A DNA stretch of 5,266 bases, taken from contig JANPBJ010000007.1 in assembly GCA_031430375.1 (NCBI GenBank), positions 1 to 5,266 of the forward strand. Direction: 5' to 3'. This document shows, piece after piece, positions 1 to 5,045 of the stretch. Origin of the DNA: JAENVU01 sp031430375. GTDB lineage: Bacteria; Actinomycetota; Acidimicrobiia; IMCC26256; JAENVU01. Below the pieces are notes generated by a model, which had not been told where the DNA came from, searched no databases, and saw only the letters and a list, made by a program, of their open reading frames with translations. The position numbers and the translations under genes are program-made. Each line of letters begins with the position of its first letter. The stretch's first letter is position 1.

Positions 1-414
1 AACCGTCAGACCGAAATCATCGAGCGGGTGCCGTTCTTCGCCACTATGAGTGCGCGCGACATCGAAGGCATCGCGGCGCTGTTCAAGGAGCGGCGGTTCG
101 TGCCGGGCGAGACGATCACCAAGGAAGGTGCGGGCGGCGCCGCGTTCTTCGTGATCGAATCGGGCGAGGCAACGGTCTCGATCGGCGGCCGGGGCCGGGC
201 CACGTTGACGAGTGGCGACTACTTCGGCGAGATCGCGCTCATCGACGGAGGCGCGCGCTCCGCAACCGTCACCGCGAAGAGCGACCTCGTCTGTTACGGC
301 CTCACGTACTGGGAGTTCCGACCGCTGGTGCAGCACAACGCCACCATCGCGTGGAACCTGCTCCAGAATCTGGCCGCTCGCCTGCGCGCGGCGCAGGAGG
401 ACCAGCCGGAGTAA
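1..414 (+). CDS. Cyclic nucleotide-binding domain protein, 5' end outside window
   Basis: This is a single cyclic-nucleotide-binding (CRP-fold) domain, likely a cytoplasmic ligand sensor. The frame is open to the first base, and the residues before the GTG at 28 (ending IIERVPFF) fit the usual lead-in helix of the domain, so the GTG is probably an internal valine and the gene starts upstream. Counting that valine as 1, the beta-roll shows PGETI at 26-30, FFVIESGEATV at 40-50 and GDYFGEIALIDGGARSATV at 63-81. The last is the phosphate-binding cassette, with Glu68 and Arg77 in the positions that contact the ribose and the cyclic phosphate, so ligand binding looks intact. The tail ends in a short helix (NLLQNLAARLRAAQE) and the TAA at 412-414. 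No helix-turn-helix follows, so it is not a complete CRP-type regulator. A missing N-terminal domain cannot be excluded. Confidence 0.88.
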   Translation, partial: NRQTEIIERVPFFATMSARDIEGIAALFKERRFVPGETITKEGAGGAAFFVIESGEATVSIGGRGRATLTSGDYFGEIALIDGGARSATVTAKSDLVCYGLTYWEFRPLVQHNATIAWNLLQNLAARLRAAQEDQPE

Positions 415-563
415 CCCAGCGTCAACCGATGCAACTCGTCGAACCGGGCGTTCATGTGCTCGAACTGTTGGGTCGTCCCAAGCGAGAGAGCAACAAGGTC
501 GTGTTTCGTTGCCACGTCGGCCCAGCCGACCGGGGGTAGGTGCGCCATCAATGCGTCGGCCAC
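294..563 (-). CDS. Small WADVATK-type hypothetical protein with lost or replaced C-terminus
   Basis: The first half resembles a recurring small actinobacterial hypothetical protein with LPPVGWADVATKHDL near the N-terminus, then a short helical stretch ending MNARFDELHRLTL. From memory, such proteins end with one hydrophobic C-terminal helix. Here the frame instead reads a basic, cysteine-containing tail that lies antisense to the cyclic-nucleotide-binding gene (294-414), so that tail is probably not native. The GTG at 563 gives 89 codons; an ATG at 548 is the alternative start, but it leaves only two residues before the conserved HLPPVGWADV. No strong ribosome-binding site is visible. The gene follows the membrane protein gene by 26 bases on the same strand and could be co-transcribed. 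The breakpoint falls at the 29-bp repeat (418-446). The function is unknown, and it may be a pseudogene. Confidence 0.5.
   Translation of the reverse strand: MADALMAHLPPVGWADVATKHDLVALSLGTTQQFEHMNARFDELHRLTLGYSGWSSCAARRRAARFWSRFHAMVALCCTSGRNSQYVRP
418..446 (+). repeat. 29-bp direct repeat, copy 1
   Basis: These 29 bases recur in the same orientation at 5109-5137 with two adjacent mismatches. On the minus strand they encode RFDELHRLTL of the truncated small protein; the second copy encodes RFDELRRLTL. Both mismatches fall in one codon (CAT versus CGC). Either the two copies come from paralogues of one small gene family, or they are the two ends of a recombined segment. Confidence 0.75.
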
Positions 564-589
564 GTCGGGTGGTCAGAGCGCGGGCACGC

Positions 590-910
590 TCAGCTGATGA
601 GCGAGACGACCCGCGCGATCGCGAATCCGCAACCGCCGATGCCAACCACCCGCCGCCAGGGATTGACGCCGCGAATCACTTCGTCGAGGGCCCACCACGT
701 GAGTGCTCCAGTGCCGACCCAGGCCGCGGCGGAGTCGGTCGGTGTGCCGTCGGCGACGAACGCGCGGACGGCGACGCTGGCGAGGAAGATCCAGAGCGCA
801 ACGTTGGGAAACTGCGCGATGACGATCTCGCCGGTTCTGCGATCTCGGAACCACCAGTCGAGCGTCGTCACCTTGCGGCGGTTCGCTGAACGCCATTCGT
901 CGTTGGCCAT
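590..910 (-). CDS. Conserved hypothetical three-helix membrane protein (106 aa)
   Basis: The predicted protein starts with a polar N-terminus (MANDEWRSANRRKVTTLDWW), then FRDRRTGEIVIAQFPN, a pattern I recall from uncharacterised actinobacterial inner-membrane proteins. Three hydrophobic segments follow at about residues 36-52, 64-80 and 86-104, with the motif WWALDEVIRGVNPWRR between the last two. No catalytic motif is visible and I cannot name a function. The ATG at 910 is preferred over the longer open frame reaching 1291, because that extension runs antisense through the DUF433 gene and has no membrane-protein character. The upstream bases carry only a weak GGCGG-like ribosome-binding site. 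It is divergent from the DUF433 gene, with 54 bases between the two starts, and the truncated small gene lies just downstream. Confidence 0.75.
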   Translation of the reverse strand: MANDEWRSANRRKVTTLDWWFRDRRTGEIVIAQFPNVALWIFLASVAVRAFVADGTPTDSAAAWVGTGALTWWALDEVIRGVNPWRRVVGIGGCGFAIARVVSLIS

Positions 911-915
911 CGCCG

Positions 916-946
916 CCAGTATGTCGTTCCGAAGCGCATACGCTGG
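916..946. promoter_or_regulatory. Imperfect dyad in divergent intergenic region
   Basis: The 54-base gap between the divergent membrane-protein and DUF433 starts contains CCAGTATG (916-923) and CATACGCTGG (937-946). They match as an inverted repeat if two extra bases are allowed in the second arm. The position suits an operator serving either gene. No convincing -35/-10 pair could be assigned, so this is a weak call. Confidence 0.25.
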
Positions 947-964
947 TACCTCCAGGACGATGAC

Positions 965-1195
965 GTGGATTTCCAGCGAATCAGCATCGATCCGGAACTG
1001 ATGGGCGGCCAGCCGTGCATCCGTGGTCTTCGCATGCCGGTGGCGACCGTCGTCGCGATGGTTGCGGACGGCATGACCGTCGATGAGATCCTGAGAGAGC
1101 ACCCCGATCTCGAGGCGGGCGATGTTGCCGAGGCGCTCCGCTACGCCGCCGAGGCCGTCCGTGAGCGCGAGTTGCCCCTCCGCCGCGGCGCTTGA
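965..1195 (+). CDS. DUF433 family antitoxin
   Basis: This 76-residue protein fits the DUF433 pattern along its full length: RISIDPELMGGQPCIRGLRM at residues 5-24, then PVATVVAMVADGMTVDEIL and HPDLEAGDVAEALRYAAE. DUF433 proteins carry a small helix-turn-helix-like fold and usually act as the antitoxin, and probably the autorepressor, of a DUF5615 PIN-like RNase toxin encoded just downstream. The GTG start at 965 has an AGGA ribosome-binding site at 954-957, seven bases upstream. The TGA stop at 1193-1195 overlaps a TTG start (1192-1194), the usual translational coupling to the toxin. Here that partner is only a 24-codon stub, so the antitoxin appears to be an orphan. The antitoxin frame itself looks intact. 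The family call is firm; activity is inferred. Confidence 0.88.
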   Translation: MDFQRISIDPELMGGQPCIRGLRMPVATVVAMVADGMTVDEILREHPDLEAGDVAEALRYAAEAVRERELPLRRGA

Positions 1196-1266
1196 GGTTC
1201 CTGGTCGATCAGAACCTCTCTGACGAGCACGTTCGGGTCCGACGCCTCCCGCTCCCTCCGGCCTGA
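1192..1266 (+). pseudogene. DUF5615 PIN-like toxin remnant with internal deletion
   Basis: Directly coupled to DUF433, a TTG-started frame of 24 codons begins RFLVDQNLS after its start residue. This is the typical N-terminus of a DUF5615 (Mut7-C/PIN-like RNase) toxin, including the first conserved Asp at residue 6. It then reads EHVRVRRLPL and stops. In full-length members, normally around 110-120 residues, an arginine-rich VRVRRLPL-like strand is usual at the very C-terminus. The stub therefore looks like the two ends of the toxin joined after loss of about 90 middle codons with the remaining acidic active-site residues, so nuclease activity is not expected. The N-terminal match and the coupled position are clear. 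The C-terminal match rests on recall of the family and is less certain. A premature stop is the alternative. Confidence 0.6.
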
Positions 1267-1450
1267 TCAGGTAGATCGCAGCCAGCGACACAAGTCACCT
1301 GCCATGGGCTGACGGTCGCGATTCGTCGTGTCGTGGACCCGGTGTTACGCGACCGCGACTTCACCACCAGACCGTCGGGCAGTCGGCGCAGGCGATCAAC
1401 ACCGCCCAGTCCGTCATGCCCGCAGCGTCGGTGTGCTGGCACCGGGCGAT
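1267..1450. other. Convergent intergenic gap
   Basis: This gap separates the plus-strand toxin remnant from the end of the minus-strand ATPase gene. No frame on either strand gives a recognisable protein. It contains an 8-bp perfect inverted repeat, CGGTCGCG (1313-1320) and CGCGACCG (1348-1355), with a 27-base loop and no T tract. A weak bidirectional transcription end is possible but not shown. Confidence 0.4.
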
Positions 1451-3598
1451 TCAGCGCAGCGGACCGAACTCGAATCCGTCGTCGGTCGGGTGCAACTCCA
1501 CCATGAGCCCGATCCCGCAGCCCTGGCGGAACCGCTCGGGAACGAGGAGCCGGCCGCGGTGATCGAGCCGCGTCGGCGCACTCGACGCCAGGAACCCCCG
1601 CATGACCTGCCGTGACTCGGCGCTCGGCTCGACCTCCGCGCGGAACGCGATGACCTGGGCGTCGAACGCGGCGTCGGACCACACCCGGATGTGGTGATGC
1701 CAGCGCGAGATCACGAGGTGGTCCGAAAGCCTCCCGCGCAACCATGCGGGGACCGTGAGGCGCCCGGACCGGTCGAGCCGGAGCTGCGATGTACGGCGTG
1801 CGCCGATGTCGGTCGCGCTGATCTCCACGGTCGAGACGAACTGGTTGAACCGCTCACGCGCGGGCGCACGGGCGCGCATCCGGGCCGCGACGAGACACGT
1901 CTCGGTGCTCGTCAGCCGGACATGGGTGTGATGTCCGTGTCCCGCCAGATCCACGTCGAGTGCGTCGTACTCACCGACGCGCACCGGTTCGAGCGCGAGC
2001 ACGTGGGCATCGAGTTCGTGCGCGAGTCCGGCGGCGGCCCGTTCCAACGCGGGGCCCGTCGCCGCGCCGGGCGGTGGTGGATACTCCATCTCGGTGACGT
2101 GCAACGAGACCGACCAGTCGTCCTCCTCGTGACAGAGCAGGTGACGCGTCCCACCGTGGTCGGGTAACTCGCGCTCGTAGTTCGGCGATGCGGGGAACTG
2201 CGCCGATACGCCGGTCGGTCCGCACTCGAACCGTGACCAGTCCGCCGCCGGACGCGGCGGCGCGGGCGGCGCCGTGTCGGGTAGAGGTGTCGCGTCCCCG
2301 GGCGGGTGGTCATCGACCGCCTGCTCCACGCCGGGGCCGAGGCTGTAGAGCGCGTCGAGGTGTTCCACGACCTGGGCGTCGTCGTCGAACCAACGTCGCA
2401 CGTCGATCACCTCAGGCGCGAGATCACGATGGATCAACAGGCCTTGGCTCGCGTCGAGACGGCGGACCCACTCGCTCGGCGTTCCGTTCCAATCCGACCC
2501 ACCCGGAATCTGGTGCGGATCGACGAGCCGGTCGAGCAGGGTCCCGAGTGCGTGCTCGCGCAGGCCACCACCGAGCAGCAGCAGCGAATGATTCGCGACG
2601 ATCGTGTGCGCTCCCGCCTCGCCGTAACGCGCCATGATCTGCGAGAAGTCGTGCGCGATCGTGATCAGCTGGATCCCGGTACCGGCCGCGGTCGATGCCA
2701 GGACCGCGAGATCGCGGAGCGGCGCGATGTTCATCGCCTCGTCGAGCGCGAGGAGCAACGGTGCCTCGCTGGGATCACGGAAGCGCGCCCGTCGGTGTTG
2801 GGCGGCCACGATCTGGTCCACCACGAGCGCGCTGTACGGCGCGAGCAGCCGCTGCTCCTCGGGGGCCAGACACAGGAACAGGCTGTTCGCTGACCCGGCG
2901 AGGAAGCGGTCCGGATCCAGACCGCCCGCCTGCACCCGCTGGGCGACGCGCGAGTCCTCGTAGGTCTGCATCGCCGCGAGTGCGGTGGCGCGCACCGAAC
3001 CGAGGAACGCGTCGGCTCCGCGCGACGCGAAGTCCTCGTAGACCCGGAGTGCGCTCGGGTTGCCCGCGTGCTCGAGTACCCCCATGACCTCGAGGGACTC
3101 CGACGCGGTCAGCCAGTCGGTGACCGCGTCAAGTCGGCGGTGCGAGTGCGCGCCCGCGAACAGCAGGACGCTCAGGAGGCGCGCCGCGGTGGAACGCCAG
3201 AACTCGCCGTCGCGCACGGAATCAAAGTCGGCGTACTGGAGGACGGTCCGCGCGGTGGTGCGCGCGATGTCGAAATCGACGCAGGGGGCGACGAAGTCGA
3301 AGTGCCCGGGCAGCGGGTACCCGAGGGTTGCCGTGGGATCGAAGACGCGCACCTCGCCGCGCGCGGCTCGTTGTGCGTAGGTGACGTCGAGGACGTCGGC
3401 GCGAATCGATGTGGCCACCACGTTGCCGCGCCAACGGGCCACGTTCGGTACACAGATGGCAGTCGTCTTGCCGGCGCGCGGAGGGCCGACGACGAGCAGA
3501 GGCTGACCTTTATCGAGTGCAACGAACTGTCCGTTGCGGCGGCCGACCACAACCCGGTCTCGGGGCCAGGTAGGTGTGAGCAGCTCCTCGAAATGCAC
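1451..3598 (-). CDS. TraG/VirD4-type coupling ATPase fused to a middle domain and MraZ-like C-terminus
   Basis: A 715-residue protein. Residues 13-420 form a conjugative coupling protein-type P-loop ATPase, which in this family moves DNA or protein to a type IV secretion channel. Walker A is GPPRAGKTT (38-46) and Walker B is LLLALDEAMN (281-290, Asp286/Glu287). The GIQLITIAHDFSQIMARYG block (308-326) has His316 where a Gln is usual. A proline-rich linker (421-451) follows. Residues 452-597 start with a FECGPTGVSAQFPASP-like strand and look like a PsbP/DUF1795-type mixed fold; this is tentative. Residues 603-714 carry two MraZ/AbrB-like units with the DxxxR signature: LDRSGRLTVP (Asp609, Arg613) and LDHRGRLLVP (Asp679, Arg683), 70 residues apart as in MraZ. 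There is no N-terminal membrane segment, and Walker A lies only 38 residues in. The GTG start is backed by GGGGGAA at 3605-3611, yet the frame stays open upstream without a start. No relaxase is seen nearby. Confidence 0.87.
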   Translation of the reverse strand: MHFEELLTPTWPRDRVVVGRRNGQFVALDKGQPLLVVGPPRAGKTTAICVPNVARWRGNVVATSIRADVLDVTYAQRAARGEVRVFDPTATLGYPLPGHFDFVAPCVDFDIARTTARTVLQYADFDSVRDGEFWRSTAARLLSVLLFAGAHSHRRLDAVTDWLTASESLEVMGVLEHAGNPSALRVYEDFASRGADAFLGSVRATALAAMQTYEDSRVAQRVQAGGLDPDRFLAGSANSLFLCLAPEEQRLLAPYSALVVDQIVAAQHRRARFRDPSEAPLLLALDEAMNIAPLRDLAVLASTAAGTGIQLITIAHDFSQIMARYGEAGAHTIVANHSLLLLGGGLREHALGTLLDRLVDPHQIPGGSDWNGTPSEWVRRLDASQGLLIHRDLAPEVIDVRRWFDDDAQVVEHLDALYSLGPGVEQAVDDHPPGDATPLPDTAPPAPPRPAADWSRFECGPTGVSAQFPASPNYERELPDHGGTRHLLCHEEDDWSVSLHVTEMEYPPPPGAATGPALERAAAGLAHELDAHVLALEPVRVGEYDALDVDLAGHGHHTHVRLTSTETCLVAARMRARAPARERFNQFVSTVEISATDIGARRTSQLRLDRSGRLTVPAWLRGRLSDHLVISRWHHHIRVWSDAAFDAQVIAFRAEVEPSAESRQVMRGFLASSAPTRLDHRGRLLVPERFRQGCGIGLMVELHPTDDGFEFGPLR

Positions 3599-3763
3599 GG
3601 CAGGTTCCCCCGGGTCCGTCGATCCCCCAACGGCGCGGACCCAGGCGTGCAGCTCCGCGCTCCACCGATCGTACGTTCGTTGGGGTGCACAAATCCACAG
3701 GAATTTGCTGGAAATTGTGCCTCGGCCGCTGCCGATCGGACCACCTACCTGGTGGTCGTCGCG
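3599..3763. promoter_or_regulatory. Intergenic leader of ATPase gene with nested dyads
   Basis: This is the 165-base gap between the nucleotidyltransferase stop and the ATPase start. It contains a ribosome-binding-like GGGGGAA (minus strand, 3605-3611). An A/T-richer island has GCACAA (3687-3692) and TTGTGC (3715-3720) as 6-bp outer arms, with AATTT (3702-3706) and AAATT (3712-3716) inside. A wider inverted pair, CCCCAACG (3625-3632) and CGTTGGGG (3678-3685), also lies here. These are operator-like but unassigned, and no clear -35/-10 pair was found. The minus-strand ATPase frame is open through the whole gap but has no ATG, GTG or TTG before 3598. Confidence 0.35.
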
Positions 3764-4291
3764 TCAGTCGAGGAGACGCTCGAGCTGAGCGCGCGCCCGG
3801 TCCTTCAGAACCTCAGCGCTGTAGTGGGCCTCGAAGAGCGCTTCTGCCTCGGCCACGGTGCTCAGGCCGCAGTGAGCGACGAGCACTTCGATGTCCTCCA
3901 GATCACGCCGGCCGCGGGCCGCGTGCAACTTCATCGCCAAGAGAAGCTCAGGCGTTCCGACCTCAACGATCACCGAGTCGACCTCACGGAAGATCTTCCA
4001 TGCCGGCTCCGGGTGATCAGGGTCTGGTTGAAACATCCGAACCTTGGTGTTGAGCCAGTCCGACGACCATCCATGTCGTTCCGCGAGCCGCTGGGCGCAG
4101 CGTTGCACCACATCTTCTGGTTGCGCGCCGAGCACGTCGACGTCGCGTGTGGACATTCGATCGTCGTCATACGCGAGGGCAACTGCTGCGCCTCCGACGA
4201 TCTGGACGCGCACCGCCACACCCTCGGCGCGGAGATCGTGAACCAGCTCATCGATGGCAGCGACCAGCTCTTCGCGCGTGAAGGTGGCCAC
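3764..4291 (-). CDS. DUF6036-like nucleotidyltransferase, probable toxin of a TA pair
   Basis: A 175-residue protein of the polymerase-beta nucleotidyltransferase fold. VQIVGGAAVALAY (29-41) holds the Gly-Gly nucleotide-binding turn, and STRDVDVL (47-54) supplies the paired metal-binding aspartates Asp50 and Asp52. The second half, VIVEVGTPELLLAMKLHAAR (107-126) followed by RDLEDIEVLV, matches the helical part seen in DUF6036 and AbiEii-like proteins. Members of this broad group include toxins that nucleotidylate tRNA or other targets. The actual substrate here is unknown. The GTG start at 4291 lies two bases after the XRE stop, so the two genes are almost certainly co-translated. There is no signal peptide or membrane segment, so it is cytoplasmic. 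The catalytic residues look intact. Its TGA stop (3764-3766) is in frame with the downstream ATPase gene. A defence role (abortive infection) or an ordinary TA module are both compatible. Confidence 0.82.
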   Translation of the reverse strand: MATFTREELVAAIDELVHDLRAEGVAVRVQIVGGAAVALAYDDDRMSTRDVDVLGAQPEDVVQRCAQRLAERHGWSSDWLNTKVRMFQPDPDHPEPAWKIFREVDSVIVEVGTPELLLAMKLHAARGRRDLEDIEVLVAHCGLSTVAEAEALFEAHYSAEVLKDRARAQLERLLD

Positions 4292-4293
4292 GG

Positions 4294-4878
4294 CTACACG
4301 CTCACCAGCTCAGCCGGATCGATGAACAGTCGTCGCGCGCTGAACTCCCGAGGAGTCGCGCGCCGAACCGCATCGCGAGTGGCCGCGAGGTCTTCAATCC
4401 ACCAGTCGACATCGGCGGGCCGCCGCTCGTCGGCAATCCAGCCCGGGAGTGGCAAGCCATCGCGACCGAGTACAAACTCGACCAACGCCGCGAGCAGCGC
4501 GTCGTAGCGAGAGTCCCCCACCAACGCGGGCGGCGTCACACAGAGCGCGACCCGAAGGGCCGGATCGGATCGCTCGAGGTCATCGTGCACACCAAGCCAC
4601 ACGCGGTACGCCGCGCGTTCGTTCCCCCGAGCGAGCAGCGCGCGGAGTTGCTCGGCGGCGTCCGCGACCGTCGAGGCCGTTGTCGGGAGCACACAGACGT
4701 GCGATCCCGCGGCCCGGACCAGATCGCTGACCGTCTGAAACTTCGCGTCGCGCTTCCCTGACTCAATCGCGGCAATATTCGGCTGGTGGTCGTGTGCCCG
4801 ACGAGCAAGTGCGCGCTGGGTCAGGCCGGCCGCACTTCGGGCTTGGTGCACTGCGGAGCTGGCTGGGGTGCTGCTCAT
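4294..4878 (-). CDS. XRE-family regulator, probable antitoxin
   Basis: A 194-residue protein. Residues 10-58 form a Cro/C1-type helix-turn-helix: VHQARSAAGLTQRALARRA, then NIAAIESGKRDAKFQTVSDL, with the usual LTQ..LA and I..IESG spacing. Residues about 70-194 form a C-terminal domain seen in other actinobacterial XRE proteins, with PPALVGDSRYDALLAALVEF (116-135), LPGWIADERRP (144-154), a WW pair at 159-160 and a closing ATPREFSARRLFIDPAEL block. It probably dimerises or binds the nucleotidyltransferase partner. The ATG at 4878 is chosen because a -10 box lies seven bases upstream and no ribosome-binding site is present, which fits leaderless translation. It is the first gene of a two-gene operon with the nucleotidyltransferase. 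Autorepression through the inverted repeat in its promoter is likely. The HTH call is firm; the antitoxin role is inferred from the pairing. Confidence 0.87.
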   Translation of the reverse strand: MSSTPASSAVHQARSAAGLTQRALARRAHDHQPNIAAIESGKRDAKFQTVSDLVRAAGSHVCVLPTTASTVADAAEQLRALLARGNERAAYRVWLGVHDDLERSDPALRVALCVTPPALVGDSRYDALLAALVEFVLGRDGLPLPGWIADERRPADVDWWIEDLAATRDAVRRATPREFSARRLFIDPAELVSV

Positions 4879-4885
4879 TCAGGGA

Positions 4886-4914
4886 ATGATATCGTAAGTC
4901 ATATCACCCGTCAA
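4886..4914 (-). promoter_or_regulatory. Leaderless sigma-70-type promoter of the XRE operon
   Basis: Reading the minus strand, the -35 box TTGACG (4914-4909) is followed by a 17-base spacer and the -10 box TATCAT (4891-4886). Seven bases then precede the ATG at 4878, so transcription would begin at or next to the start codon. Both boxes are near consensus with ideal spacing. The missing ribosome-binding site supports a leaderless mRNA, common in actinobacteria. Confidence 0.72.
4887..4906. promoter_or_regulatory. Candidate XRE operator within the promoter
   Basis: TGATAT (4887-4892) and ATATCA (4901-4906) form a perfect 6-bp inverted repeat with an 8-base centre, 20 bp in total. It covers most of the spacer and overlaps the -10 box of the XRE promoter. 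A bound repressor dimer would block polymerase. A second perfect dyad, ACCCG/CGGGT (4906-4920), encloses the -35 box. The XRE protein is the natural ligand; this is inferred from position. Confidence 0.6.
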
Positions 4915-5045
4915 GCGGGTGGGGACAGCGGGGGTCCGGGATCGACGTTGCCTGGCGCGGGTGGCGCGGCGTCTTCGGGTTTCGTTGCTCCATGCCGCTG
5001 TCCTTCGTTACCCGTCAGACCAGCGCGTTCTGGAATCCGCCGCCG
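4915..5045. other. Intergenic region upstream of the XRE operon
   Basis: No supported gene lies here. A 9-bp perfect inverted repeat, GGACAGCGG (4923-4931) and CCGCTGTCC (4995-5003), is separated by 63 bases. It has no T tract and is not a convincing terminator, though it could help end transcription arriving from the right on the minus strand. An open plus-strand frame across this stretch has no protein-like pattern. Confidence 0.35.

Noticed and set aside
590..1291. Long minus-strand frame of 233 codons covering the membrane protein
   Set aside because: Its first 127 codons run antisense through the clearly recognisable DUF433 gene and lack protein-like pattern; the internal ATG at 910 starts the real membrane protein.
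1313..1355. 8-bp inverted repeat as a true intrinsic terminator
   Set aside because: The loop is 27 bases and no T tract follows on either strand; kept only as a note within the gap.
1267..1450. tRNA gene or missing toxin core in the convergent gap
   Set aside because: No T-loop GGTTCGA-type motif or acceptor pairing was found, and no frame resembles the middle of a DUF5615 protein.
1691..2893. Overlapping plus-strand frames opposite the ATPase gene
   Set aside because: Arginine/proline-rich shadow translations of a GC-rich minus-strand gene, with no family signature.
3068..4507. Plus-strand open frame of 479 codons
   Set aside because: It lies opposite the ATPase, nucleotidyltransferase and XRE genes, which all have clear family motifs; a long antisense frame is expected in GC-rich DNA and shows no motif.
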